Shown here one piece after another: positions 28,385 through 39,404 of a stretch of 64,000 bases of DNA; the stretch's first letter is position 1; every line of letters begins with the position of its first letter. The stretch comes from Spiroplasma phoeniceum P40 (GTDB lineage Bacteria > Bacillota_I > Bacilli_A > Mycoplasmatales > Mycoplasmataceae): NCBI RefSeq assembly GCF_003339775.1, contig NZ_CP031088.1, positions 1,674,001 through 1,738,000 on the forward strand, read 5' to 3'. Under the pieces are notes generated by a model. That model made no database searches. It was not told where the DNA came from and saw nothing but the letters and a program-made list of their open reading frames with translations. A program made the position numbers and the translations under genes.

Positions 28385-28837
28385 TTAATCATTATCTGTT
28401 TTTAATAAATCTAATAATAATGTTTGAAAACCAGTAACACCAATTGTCGCACATTTAATTCGATTAGGTTGTTTTGCAATATTAATAAAAGCAATTAAAT
28501 CGTTTAACTTGTTCTCATCATATTGTTTGTCAAAAACCATTGCTAAATAATTTTCAATAATTGCTAAACCATCCTTCATTGTTTTTCCTTCTAGCTCTTG
28601 CGCCATAATGTCACTTGATGCTGTTGAAATTGCACAACCAACACCGTCAAACCGAGCACTTATAATTTTATTCCCTTCAATCATTAATTCTAAATAAATA
28701 TCATCAATACATGATTCAGAAGCTTGATGAATTGAATAAACTGTTGGTTTCTTTGTTAAACCTTTGTATTGTGGTTCTGAATAATGGTCCATAATAATTT
28801 GTCGTAAAAACATTGGGTCATTTTTATTAAATTCCAT
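28385..28837 (-). CDS. sufU: SufU-type Fe-S assembly / sulfur-relay protein
   Basis: 150 residues. The three conserved Cys are present (SCIDDIYLEL, FDGVGCAIS, NRIKCATIGVTGFQTLL) with Asp after the first. SufU accepts persulfide sulfur from SufS, with a zinc ion held by these residues. The gene abuts sufS and ends 20 bp before sufB. Length and spacing match Gram-positive suf operons. Confidence 0.95.
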   Translation of the reverse strand: MEFNKNDPMFLRQIIMDHYSEPQYKGLTKKPTVYSIHQASESCIDDIYLELMIEGNKIISARFDGVGCAISTASSDIMAQELEGKTMKDGLAIIENYLAMVFDKQYDENKLNDLIAFINIAKQPNRIKCATIGVTGFQTLLLDLLKTDND

Positions 28838-30070
28838 TTAAACCAACCTTCCTAAAAAATCTTTATCATTTGCAAGTGCCGATACTAACAAATCAATATC
28901 TTCATAACTATTATAAATTGAAAAACTAGCTCTAATTGTATTTTTCTCTGGAATAACAGTACCAATTAACCGCGCACAATGATCACCACTCCGAACAGTA
29001 ATCTTATTGCAGCTTCCTAAATGCATTGTAACATCCTGACAAAAAACATTTTTAATATTAAAAACTAATGTTGGTCCCTTGCTATCAGGATTATAAATTA
29101 TTGCTTTATCTTTTAATTTTTTATTAAACTGTTGAATTGCATATTGTTTTAACTGATTATTATATTTAATAATTTCTGTTAAAGTAAGGCTATTAACAAA
29201 ATCAATTGCTGCTCCAAAACCAAAAATATCAGCAATATTAGCTGAACCCGCTTCTAACCGGTCTGGTAATTTTTTTAAACTATAATCTAAACCATTATTA
29301 TCAATTCGAGTATTCATACCACCGCCAACAATTAACGGCTGTAATTGTAGCAATAATTCTTCTTTTCCTCATAAAATCCCAATTCCAGTTGGGCCAAAAA
29401 TTTTATGGGCTGAAAAAGTAATAAAATCAGCATTTCACTTTTGAACATCAGTTGGCATATGAATAACACCCTGTGCACAATCAATCACAACAATTATTTC
29501 CGGATTAATTTTTTTAATCATTGTAACAATTGATGTTGGATCATTTTCATATCCTAAAATATTTGGCACATTAGCAAAAGAAACAATCTTTGTTTTAGCA
29601 GTAATAACTCTTGCTAATTGTTTTAAATCAATTTGAAAATTTATTTCTGGTAAAAACTTAACAACTGCTTTTTTTTCTTGTGCCATCCGATATCACGGTA
29701 AAATATTTGCACCATGTTCTTGTTTTGTAATTAGAATCTCATCACCCGCTGTAATCTTTGAACTTAAACCATATGCAATTTGGTTTAATCCATAAGTTGC
29801 TCCAGGGACAAAAATAACTTCTGAAACCTTTTTAGCATTAATAAAATGCTGAAGTTTCTGACGAACAAGTTTATATTGAACATTTGTTTTATATCCTAAA
29901 TCACTATCAGTATTATGCGGATTAGTTCCATAATTTGTATAATAATCATTAATAGCATCAATAACAACTTGTGGTTTTAAGCTAGTAGCAGCACTATCAA
30001 GATAAATTTGCTCAGAATTATTTTTAAAAAAAGGAAATTGTTTTTTAATTTCTCTATAATCAATCATCAT
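28838..30070 (-). CDS. sufS: Cysteine desulfurase SufS
   Basis: 410 residues. YLDSAATSLKPQVVIDA at the N-terminus, EHGANILPW, IDCAQGVIHM, the PLP-Lys motif FSAHKIFGPTGIG and the catalytic Cys loop RSGDHCARL. A class V PLP enzyme that takes sulfur from L-cysteine and hands it to SufU. Three TGA Trp codons lie inside. The ATG overlaps the sufD stop and the stop abuts sufU. Confidence 0.97.
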
Positions 30071-30900
30071 TATTCTCCAATTTCTGTATCAATTTCATCA
30101 ATAATATTTTTTTGTAATTCCTCATCCTCAATTGCATCAATCACATTTTTAAAATAACCCATACAAATTAATTTTCGAGCCTGCGTTATTGTCAAACCTC
30201 TTGTTTGTAAATAAAATATTTGCTCTGGGTCTAGCATCCCAACCGCATTAGCATGACTTGCTTTAATATCATTTTCATCAATTAACAAAATCGGATCAGA
30301 AATTGCTTTTGAAGTTTTATCAAAAACTAGTAATCGTAATTCTTGATGAGCTTCTGATTTACCCATTGTTTTTTCAATATGACTAGTACATTTAACAGTT
30401 TGTAATGAATTATCTTTTGCAATTGAGTAAGTTTTAATTTCACTTTCGGTTGCTGGGGCTAAATGATGAGCATAAATAATCGCATTTTTATGATATTCAT
30501 GTGTTGACAGACTTGCCAAATAATATTTAATAGCACTACGTTTACCCCGCAAATTAAGGGTGATGTTCTCAGTAATACTACTATTAACAATATTTAAGTG
30601 ATAAATATTAACTTGTGCTTTTTCTAATAAGTTATAAAAAAGATTAGCTATTTGTTCACATTCACGATTTTTGTAAATATTAATAATATTAATTTGACTA
30701 TTAGCAGGAATATTGTAGTTAATTGTTACTTCTGAAGTTAAATTTAAAAAAAACAAAAAAGTTTCATTAACAAGATTAGTAGCAAAATTAATATTAATAA
30801 CTTCACCAGCTTTATTATTCGTAAATGTTAATTTGGGTGTTGTTGCATCAATAGTAAAATTGTCACCAATAATTTTTTGTTCATTCATTAAAACTTGCAT
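30070..30900 (-). CDS. sufD: Fe-S assembly protein SufD (short form)
   Basis: 276 residues, shorter than the usual 400 or more. The C-terminal SufB/D core is clear: KTMGKSEAHQELRLLVFDKT in part, LIDENDIKASHANAVGMLDP and EQIFYLQTRGLTITQARKLI. The N-terminal half is diverged and Asn-rich. Partner of SufB and SufC. It starts 2 bp after the sufC stop and overlaps sufS. The reduced size is common in Mollicutes but the role should be unchanged. Confidence 0.92.
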   Translation of the reverse strand: MQVLMNEQKIIGDNFTIDATTPKLTFTNNKAGEVININFATNLVNETFLFFLNLTSEVTINYNIPANSQINIINIYKNRECEQIANLFYNLLEKAQVNIYHLNIVNSSITENITLNLRGKRSAIKYYLASLSTHEYHKNAIIYAHHLAPATESEIKTYSIAKDNSLQTVKCTSHIEKTMGKSEAHQELRLLVFDKTSKAISDPILLIDENDIKASHANAVGMLDPEQIFYLQTRGLTITQARKLICMGYFKNVIDAIEDEELQKNIIDEIDTEIGE

Positions 30901-30902
30901 TT

Positions 30903-31718
30903 TTACTTACCTTTTTGAGCAGCACACCCAATTCCCGCTAAAGTATTAACACCCCTTTGTTTATTTTCTACTGTTAAATCTAATTCTTGTAATAATCATT
31001 CGTATCCCTCTTCGTTAATTTTTTTAACTAAATTATAATCTCCACTTTTAACAATTTTACCCTTAACAATAACATGAGCATGTGTTGGTTGCACTAAATT
31101 AAAAAAGCGATCATAATGGGACACAATAATTGCAGCAAAATGCTTATTTCGCATTTTATTTAACTCAGTACTAACAACATTTAAAGCATCAACATCTAAA
31201 CCTGAATCAATTTCATCAATTAAAGCTAAAGATGGGCTTAATAAATTTAACTGTAAAATCTCATTTTTTTTCTTTTCTCCCCCTGAAAAACCAGTATTTA
31301 AATAACGACGAATCATACTATCATCAATTTTTAAATTTTTAATATTACGGTTAATATCTTGGTATAATTCTGGTAATTTAATTGGTGAATCACGATGAGC
31401 ATTAATAATTGCTTTTAAAAAATCTAAATTTAAAACTCCAGAAATTTCAACTGGTGATTGCATTGCAAAAAATATTCCCATTTTACTTCGTTCATCAACC
31501 GTTTTGTTTAAAATACTTTCCCCATCAATTAAAATATCCCCACTTTCAACAGTATAACTAGGATGCCCCATAATTGTTGATAATAAAGTTGATTTTCCAT
31601 TTCCATTAGGTCCCATTAAAGCATGAATTTCATTAACATTAACAGTTAAATTTAAACCATTTAAAATAATATCATTATCAGCAGAAACAAATAAATCTTT
31701 GATTTCAATTTTTTTCAC
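30903..31718 (-). CDS. sufC: SufC ATPase
   Basis: 271 residues from a GTG start behind GGAGGGGC. Walker A GPNGNGKSTL, signature GFSGGEKKKNE, Walker B LALIDEIDSGLDVDAL and the H-loop IVSHYDRFF are intact. It ends with an extra tail (VENKQRGVNTLAGIGCAAQK) beyond the usual SufC end. It drives conformational change of the SufBCD scaffold. First gene of the operon. Confidence 0.96.
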
Positions 31719-31743
31719 TTTAGCCCCTCCTTTGAAAATATGT

Positions 31744-31749
31744 ATTATA
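31744..31749 (-). promoter_or_regulatory. suf operon -10 box
   Basis: TATAAT on the minus strand about 26 bp upstream of the sufC GTG. No convincing -35 is seen at the standard distance. Confidence 0.5.
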
Positions 31750-31785
31750 TTAATCCCGAAGTGAAATTATCTTTATTTTTTAATT

Positions 31786-31827
31786 AATAAAGTCTACTTT
31801 TATTGTACAATAAAAGTAGACTTTATT
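31786..31827. terminator. 42-bp perfect palindrome
   Basis: AATAAAGTCTACTTTTATTG and its exact complement meet at a central GTAC. It lies between the divergent suf operon and the lipoprotein pair. It could stop readthrough in both directions or be an operator. There is no gene upstream on either strand, which makes the terminator role less obvious. Confidence 0.55.
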
Positions 31828-31907
31828 ATATTTTTTTAATAGAATGTAGTTAGTATTTTTTATCAAAAAGTACAAAAATAAAAAGTCAAGAGGAAGGATG
31901 AACTAAA

Positions 31908-34148
31908 ATGAAAAAACTTTTATCATCACTAAGCAGTATGATATTAGTGGGAGTAACCGCATTTGGAACGGCGGCTTGTAGTACTAAAGAAAAAAATAAT
32001 CAACATAAAAATGAAAATGGTGATAGCATTTGAGCATGAATTCCAGGAATTTTTGGTGGTAAAAAAATCACTTCTCCTGATATTTGAAGTGTATTAGAAA
32101 ATCCATTTGTAGATGCCGGAAATGGAAAATGAACAAATGATCCAACCCAATGAGATGGCGCAACAAGAATCAAAATGTCAGTTCAATTAATGCAAATTTT
32201 AAGCGTTGCAATTTTAGCGAACCCTGATAAATTTTTTGTATCAAAAGAAACTACAATCGGTGATATTGCTGATTATAAAAATTTAAAAGAGATTTTAAAA
32301 ACACAATGACAATTACTAATCACAAATACAAATAATACTGTTGAGAGAAAGAAACAAAGTTTTAAAGACAGTGATAAAAAAAATTGAGAAAAAAAATATA
32401 ATGATTTTTTAGATTCAAATTATAAAGATATCAGCGGTGCTAGTGGCAACAAAAAATATGAAATTGAAGAACAAAATTATAAAGCTGCCATTATGACAAC
32501 TGGTGCTGATGGCGGAATTAGTGCAACACAAATGTTAACTAATGTTTTATTAAATAACAATATGCGTGTATACAGACAAAATAACACTGAAAGCGCAGTT
32601 ATAATTTTAAGGGATTTTGCTAGTTTCCTTAAAAACGGAAATAAAGCAGACGATTGAAATGCTGACAATCAAAATTTACGTACTCAATTGGCATTAGCTT
32701 TTAGTTGAAATGAAGATGAAAAAAAATTTATTGATAATCTATCAAACTTAACAATCGCTGAAATTAATACTCGTATTAATACAATTGCAACAGATTTAGG
32801 AACTTTTAATTATAAAATTACTGAATATTTGAGTAACCATCCACCAGTTGCAACACCTATTTTTAAAAATTCATCTAAAACATCAGTTGGTACTCCTGAA
32901 TTAAGTGAAACATATGATGTTGGGCAACTATCATTATTTCAAAAATATATAATTGAAAAATGATTCCAAAATGAAAAACCTTTAGCAATTTCAAAAATAA
33001 CATATGCTTTTAAATCCGGAGCAACACCAACTAATACTGGTTTTACAGCAGATATTTTTGATGAAACAACAAAAACACAAATTAATAAAGATTTAGGAAC
33101 TTTATCCTCAGCTAAAAGTTGAGAAGACTTTACTACTAACAGTGAAGGTACAGTTACTCCATCATCAGATTTATTAACTTTAAGTACACAAGCTGATGCT
33201 GTTAAATCAAATATTTTAAAATCAAGTGTATATAATAGCATTAATGCACCTGGTGAAACTGCGCCTGGTGATATAAATGGTGCGGTAAGTAAAATTAATC
33301 GTAAAAATCCAACCGATCCAATTAGTGCTGCCTGAAAAATTGGTACTACTAATGATATTGTTATTAGTTTCTTTGATGCAAATGCTTTAAACTTAGTTCA
33401 TATTGATGGCCAAGAATATCTAAAGGATGATGACCCAACATCATACGACGCTTATGATAGCAATTGACAATTTAAAAGTTTAAATTATTCAAGTAATTTT
33501 TATAGTTCATTAACAGATAAATCAAAAATCATGACAGTTGACAAAACAAAACAAAAGATGAATACACAATTTAGTAATGCTCAATACTTATGATATTTAG
33601 TAAATCGTAGTTTAGTAAATAGCAATAATAACAGTAAACTAAAATTTAATGTTTTAAATGAAGTTAAAAAATATGCTACATTAAGTTCTGGTTCAACTGA
33701 TGATAAAACATGATGATTTTGAATTTATGACTTTTTCAATAATTTTAATAATAAAATCTTAACAAATGGTGCTGGTCCACAAGAATGATTGAAAAACTTT
33801 CTTACTTTTAAAGATTCAGAAAAACATGAGACAAATCATGATTGATTTATTTCAATTATTAATGCAATGTCAACTAATTTATCAGGAGGTGCTGTTCAAC
33901 GTTTATACAGTAGTTTCGAAGCAGAAAATAAAACAATTGAAGGATATAAAATGGGAGGACCCGCTGCTAAGATTGATCCAAAAACTATTGTTGAAAAAAT
34001 TAGTAACGCAAAAGTATGAAATGAAGAAATTGGTTTAAATTACACAAAATCAACTGTTTTGGCAGAAACTCCATTATGAGTGTATCAATTCCCTCCTGTA
34101 ATAACAAATCCAATAAAGTTTTTTTATAAAATAGGAGGTAGACGATAA
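31908..34148 (+). CDS. Large surface lipoprotein
   Basis: 746 residues, intact. The signal MKKLLSSLSSMILVGVTAFG is followed by TAACSTKEK, with the lipobox Cys at about residue 24. The mature part is hydrophilic and Trp-, Asn- and Asp-rich, with a low-complexity linker after the Cys (NNQHKNENGDSIW). Motifs include SPDIWSVLENPF, QLSLFQKYIIEKWFQNEKPL and ISFFDANALNLVHIDG. AGGAAGGAT precedes the ATG. The stop overlaps the next lipoprotein's ATG, so they form a two-gene operon. Paralogous lipoprotein pairs are common in spiroplasmas; function is unknown, with adhesion or substrate capture possible. Confidence 0.85.
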
Positions 34149-35863
34149 TGAAAAAACTACTAAGTATTTTAGGAGCAATGTCTATTCTTTCTTCTACTGG
34201 CACAAGTCTTTATGCATGTGCAAAAAAAGATTTTGAAAGATTTACCGACCTCGCAATTTCTGATGAAGTTAAACGTTGAATTATTGCACAAATTAATTCA
34301 GAAAATGAATCAAATGTTGTCAAATATTCATTTAATGACATTTTCACTAAAGCAGCCCTAAAAGAAATGGCTGTAAGATTATTAGATACTAATATTTCAA
34401 AATTTTTCTATGCTTCAGAAGAAGCAACAAGAGCACGTTATACCGGAGTAACAATTGACGTTAACCAACCTGATTCATTATTAATAAAACAATTTATTAA
34501 CTTTGTTGAGCAAGTTGCACTTGATAATTTAAGTACAAAATACTTTAATGGAATTTCTAATTCAACACCTTTAGAAACAACAATTGCAGGACAAGGATAT
34601 GCACCTGATTATCAATCAGAAGGTTGATATGTTGGCGGTACTCAATCATATTTCTGAAAAGGAACAGATAAACCAAATTATATGAAATCAAGAAAAGAGC
34701 AAGGAGAAGCTAATTTCGAAATTAAAAGTAAAAGTGCTGGAGCTAATTATACTGACTTTAATACAATGTCAGAAAATGAAAAAAAAGTTGCATTAAAAGT
34801 TCGGTTTAAAGATTATTATACACATGTTGAAGTACCAGCAGTTATTGATAAAATTATTACTGCAACATACTTACACCAAAACGAGATTAAGCGCTATGGT
34901 AGCGGAGATAATAGTTCAATTTATCTAAATCGAAATAGTGCATTATTTAATGCTATTCAATCATGAGATACCATTAGTGTAGCACGATGAAAATCATATG
35001 TTAAAATGGTGTGAGAATTAAAACTAGATAAAGAAGAATTAGACAAATTATTTAATAATAAAGATACAGATAAAGAACCATTAGCAAATGTTGAACAATT
35101 AAATTCTGATTTAACTAATAATCAGGATATTTTAATAAAAAAACTTAAAGACATGTTTAATGAGAAAAACCAAAGTAAAATCTTTAATAATATGATTAAA
35201 GATGGGATTGATCCAATTTTTGGGATTAGTGGTTTTAAAGGATTTGTTGGAATTGATAAAAATAAAAACCCAAATAATATTTTTACAACTTTAAACAATG
35301 CTGATGCATATAAACAAAAAATTATTGATACAGAAACACCAGGTATTATAAAATCAGGTGAAGGAACAGACCCTTCAAGTTACCAATTCTTAGATACAAA
35401 TAAAAGATACGGGTCAGTTGTTTTGGTATTACCAATTTATGCTGTTGATTTAATGAAAAATATGAATATTAATTATAAAAATGATAATAAAAACAATAAA
35501 GAATTATCATTAACTTGATACGGATCAGGAGGAACACCAACTGATTTAGATCAAGCTTGATTAGCACAACAAGGTGGTATTAAGCGTTCATTATCATGAT
35601 TATATAATGAAAAAGGTTATTTAGGAACATACAATGAAAATGGTGAAGCTCTTTATAATGAAGATGGAACACCAGTTGACATTACAAAAAATATTAAAGG
35701 TCAAATCCTAAAATGAATTGAATATACTTTTGCACAACAACAAAATTTACAAACAGCAGCAAAGACAAGATTATATTCCTTAGCCTTTGCCAATAATCCA
35801 GAAAATGTTTATTCACAAACTTTGTATGATGCAATCGGATCGTATATTATTAAAGAAGATTAA
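34148..35863 (+). CDS. Second surface lipoprotein of the pair
   Basis: 571 residues: MKKLLSILGAMSILSSTGTS followed by LYACAKKDFE, with the lipobox Cys at residue 24. Mature domain with FTDLAISDEVKRWIIAQINS, GYAPDYQSEGWYVGGTQSYF, VALKVRFKDYYTHVEVPAVI and TWYGSGGTPTDLDQAWLAQQ. GGAGGT lies inside the previous gene, 7 bp from the ATG, and the ATG overlaps its stop. It shares Trp-rich style and length class with its neighbour, so the two may act as a complex. A terminator follows immediately. No known domain recognised. Confidence 0.85.
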
Positions 35864-35882
35864 AAAAAATCTTCTTTTTTTA
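35853..35882 (+). terminator. Terminator of the lipoprotein operon
   Basis: AAAGAAGATT, short A-rich loop including the stop codon, AATCTTCTTTTTTT. Confidence 0.85.
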
Positions 35883-35924
35883 TATTAAAAATAACTTAAT
35901 TAATCAACGATAGTAGTTATTTGC

Positions 35925-35943
35925 TATAATTATTTGCTATAAT
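35925..35943 (+). promoter_or_regulatory. Duplicated -10 box before the HIT gene
   Basis: ATTTGCTATAATT occurs twice in tandem, giving two TATAAT boxes 13 bp apart. No clear -35 is seen for either, so which is used is open. Confidence 0.5.
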
Positions 35944-35969
35944 TAATTACATAAGGAGTTGAAATTAAC

Positions 35970-36386
35970 ATGAATGAAAACAATTGTATTTTTTGTGAAA
36001 TTATTGCTCAAAAAATACCAAGTAAAAAAATTTATGAAAATAACTTAGTTTATGCTTTTTTAGATGCATTCCCCAATAGTGATGGTCATACCTTAGTTAT
36101 TCCAAAAAAGCACTTTGAATATTATAGTGTTACTGATGATGAGTACTTAACAGAAGTTGCTAAAATTGGAAAAATAATTGCCCAGAAAATGTATCAAACA
36201 TTAAAACCTGTTGGAATTAATTATGTTAGCAATGAAAAAAATGAAGCTTTTCAAAAGGTTTTTCATTATCATCTTCATATTATTCCAAAATATCAAAAAG
36301 ATGAAGGATATAACTTTAAGATTAACGTTGATAAAGAAAAACTACGTGATTTGGCAGAAATTCAACAAATGTTAATTTTAAAATAA
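35970..36386 (+). CDS. hit: HIT-family nucleotide hydrolase
   Basis: 138 residues. N-terminal zinc-type CIFCEIIAQKIPSKKIYEN, then AFLDAFPNSDGHTLVIPKKH, and the histidine triad HYHLHIIPKY near residue 110. It hydrolyses nucleoside phosphoramidates or dinucleotides in the cytoplasm. AAGGAG lies 11 bp from the ATG. A single-gene unit with its own promoter, converging on the activase-peroxidase gene over a shared terminator. Confidence 0.93.
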   Translation: MNENNCIFCEIIAQKIPSKKIYENNLVYAFLDAFPNSDGHTLVIPKKHFEYYSVTDDEYLTEVAKIGKIIAQKMYQTLKPVGINYVSNEKNEAFQKVFHYHLHIIPKYQKDEGYNFKINVDKEKLRDLAEIQQMLILK

Positions 36387-36417
36387 AAAAAGTATTTATA
36401 AGCAAAATACTTTTTTT
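36385..36417. terminator. Convergent terminator
   Basis: AAAAAAAGTATTT, 7-nt loop, AAATACTTTTTTT. It overlaps the stops of both converging genes. Confidence 0.85.
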
Positions 36418-37522
36418 ATTTTCTACTATCTAAAAAATCATAAATAGCTTGATAATTTGGTTCATTTCCAATTGGATTAACAATTTCAAGATATTCTACA
36501 ATATTATCTTGGTTTAAGATAAGAACTGCTCGTGGCAAAATTTGCAAAGCAGTAAAAACTAATCCTGTCTTTGTCCCAAAATCACGATAATTATAATCTG
36601 ACACTAAAAAATGTGCTTCATCTCTAAAAGATTCACAACATCTTTCTTGCGTAAATGGTAAATCACGTGAGACTGTGATTAATCGTGCATTAGGATAATC
36701 TTTCATATTTTTGTTAAATTTAACAGTTTGAGTATAACAAACACTTGCATCAATACTTGGAATTACCGATATAACTTTATATTGTGTTTTAACATCACTA
36801 AGGTGAAAATCACTCATATCAGCATTAGTTCCTTTAAATTCTAACTTATCACCAACTTTAATAATATCTTGGGTAAAATGTGAAAATACATACCCGTCTA
36901 ATTTAAATGCTCCCATTTTTATGGCCTCCTCTTTTCTTATTTTTTCTTCATTATTAATTAAATGAGCTCCATCTCCATTAATAATCATACTATTATTTTT
37001 AGTTACAGTAAATTCTGCTTCAATAACATTTTGTTCAAAATAATCATTATTTTGATAAACATTGCTTAGTTTAATCACACGCTGGTTTGTAGAGCCAATT
37101 AATCGTCGTTTTTTATCTAACTTTTCAATAATAAATGGTCCATCAATTAATATATCAATTTTAGATAAAATTGCTGGATGCTTTTCTAGCAATAGTTCAT
37201 ATAAAAAACCAGAAAAAACAATTACTGTTAAATTATTTGTTTGACATAAAGTGACTAGTTCTAAGAGCGCTCGTGGTTGAATAAATGGTTCTCCCCCTAA
37301 AATGGTAATCCCCTCAATTTTAAAGCGCTCTTTAGCGTCTCTAATCGCCTTAAAAAGGTCAATGACTTCCATTACATTCCGATTAATGAGAGGAATCATT
37401 TCCTGATTACTACATCCTTTGCAATTAATAATACATCCTTGCATTCATAATGCGAATCGTTTTCCAGGCCCTTCAATGGTTGTAAAAGAAACAAAACGAT
37501 TAAAATTAATTAAATTACTCAT
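36416..37522 (-). CDS. Radical-SAM activase fused in frame to thiol peroxidase
   Basis: 368 residues in one frame. Residues 1-200 are NrdG-like: WMQGCIINCKGCSNQEM carries the CxxxCxxC cluster, followed by ITILGGEPFIQPRALL and IDILIDGPFI. From Met203 a complete Tpx of 166 residues follows: VGDKLEFKGT, SIDASVCYTQTVKFN with the peroxidatic Cys, DLPFTQERCCESF with the resolving Cys, and AVLILNQDNIVEYLEIV. A good GAGGAGG lies 9 bp before that internal ATG (36914-36916). So Tpx may also be made alone, the activase stop having been lost. Tpx reduces peroxides with thioredoxin. Confidence 0.85.
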
Positions 37523-37525
37523 TTT

Positions 37526-39346
37526 TTATTTAAAACAATATTCAATTTGATGACCATTTGCTTGTGCTAATATTGTTTCTCCAGCTTTAAATTTAGTTTG
37601 ATTTGCAAAAATAAATGAACTCAAGCCATCAACGACATGCTTTTCAATACTATTTAACAAATCACGACCACCCTTTTTATCATCAGCATCATGAATAATA
37701 ATTGGTAAAATTTGTGGTAATTCCAAAAATTCTAATTTAATCTTATATTTTTCTCAAACAGCTGTTTGAATGGGCTGTAATTTTTGTGTAATTAATTTTG
37801 CTTTAAAATTAATATCCTTAATAAAATTAAACGGAATAATATTATTTCCAATTCGCCCTAATAATTCTGGTCGTTTTAATTCAGTTCGAAAATGATCAGA
37901 TACTTTTTGAATAAATTGCTTTTCAATTTCTAAAAATGATAAATTATCATCAACTTCACTTGCACCAATATTTGAAGTAAAAATAATAAACGAATCAGAA
38001 AAAGTAACAGTTTGACCTTTATTATCAGTTAAACGACCATCTTCTAAAATTTGTAAGAATTTATCTAAAATTCGCGGATGAGATTTTTCAATTTCATCAA
38101 ATAAAAGTACACTAAATGGCTTTTCTTTAATTGCATTTGTTAATTGTCCTCCTTCTTCATAACCAACATAACCAGGTGGTGCACCAATTAATTTTTGATC
38201 ACTTGCTTCTTGGTTATATTCCGACATATCAAACCGAATACAATTTTTTTCATCACCAAATAAAAATTTGGCCAATGCTTTTGCTAATTCAGTTTTTCCT
38301 ACTCCAGTTGGTCCAACAAAAAACAATGTACCTTTTGGTTTTGTTCGTTTTGATGAATATTGAACACCTGATAATCCAGTAAAAGCTTTATAAACAACAT
38401 TCTTCACTTTTTCAATGGCATGATCTTGCCCAATAACTCGTTTTTTTAATTCTTTTTCAATAGTTGCTAATTTTTCATAATTCATTTCTTCTCATGGTGA
38501 AACTTTATCACCGTATTGATAAGAATTTAATAATTTTTCAAATGGTAAGCGTTCTGAAATATTGTTTGAAAACTTAATTAATTGATAAACTTCTTTCAAA
38601 GTTCATCCTTCCATCGTATCATAAATATCTTGTAATTTTAAAATATCAGTATTTAAATCTTCGGTAATTTTAAAAAAATTCTTATTAGTTAAAATGAACT
38701 TTTCTCGTTCTTCACGATTTGGTTTTGTTAAAGTAATTGTTGTTACATCTGGATTATGCAAATAAAATGACGTTGGCAATTTTCCAACACTATTAGTGAT
38801 AAAAATAATAGCTGTATCAAAATCAATTATTTCTGATTGATCAAATTTTTTATCTCGAAAAGCTTTACTTAATGAAATTAAATTAACACGTTCTTCTTCG
38901 CTTAAGGTCTGTTCATTAGAAAATAAATAATCAGAAAAGTCAGCAATAAAAGCGGCTTTTTTAGAACTTGCAACTAACATATTACGACGAACAATAGTAA
39001 AAAATTCTGCTAAAGTTGGAAATTTTCCCGTTGGACCATTTTTTTCTTCATTTGCATTTTTAATTACTTCTTGACCAAAATCATATGCTTCACCTTCTTT
39101 ACTCTTTTGTTGTGTTTCTACTGTTAATGTTAAATTTTTCAGATTTCCTCCGCTTAGACCATCAATCCGGTCTCACATAAAAATATCATTAAAGCCTTTT
39201 TCTCTTAATAATCCAAATAATCGATCTTTTAAACCAACATAACCACTATTTGTTTGATAAATATCATTAACATTGCCTTCAAGAATAACACATCGTTTAA
39301 TTCCAATTTGATTTTTTAACTTATCTAAATTACTTTTTACACTCAT
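37526..39346 (-). CDS. Clp-type AAA+ ATPase with unusual N-terminal domain
   Basis: 606 residues. From about residue 300: RVIGQDHAIEKVKNVVYKAF, Walker A GPTGVGKTEL (about 345), the pore loop GAPPGYVGYEEGGQL, Walker B VLLFDEIEK and sensor-type IIFTSNIGASEV, as in the second AAA domain of ClpB/ClpA. The first 285 residues look like a degenerate AAA module (CVILEGNVNDIYQ, KKAAFIADFSDYLF, AIIFITNSVGKLP) without a Walker A. No Clp N-domain, middle domain or ClpP loop seen. It is the fourth gene of a conserved-looking operon, 3 bp before the activase fusion. Confidence 0.8.
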
Positions 39347-39404
39347 TTATAGTCACCTCTAACTATTTCTTTAATTATAATGTTTTTTAACCTAAAAATG
39401 TTAA

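Noticed and set aside
26952-30070. Apparent fragmentation of sufB and sufS into several short ORFs
   Set aside because: All breaks are TGA codons at Trp positions. With code 4 both genes are continuous and full length.
38131-38382. Plus-strand 83-aa ORF rich in Leu and His
   Set aside because: Antisense to the Walker A and pore-loop region of the AAA+ gene.
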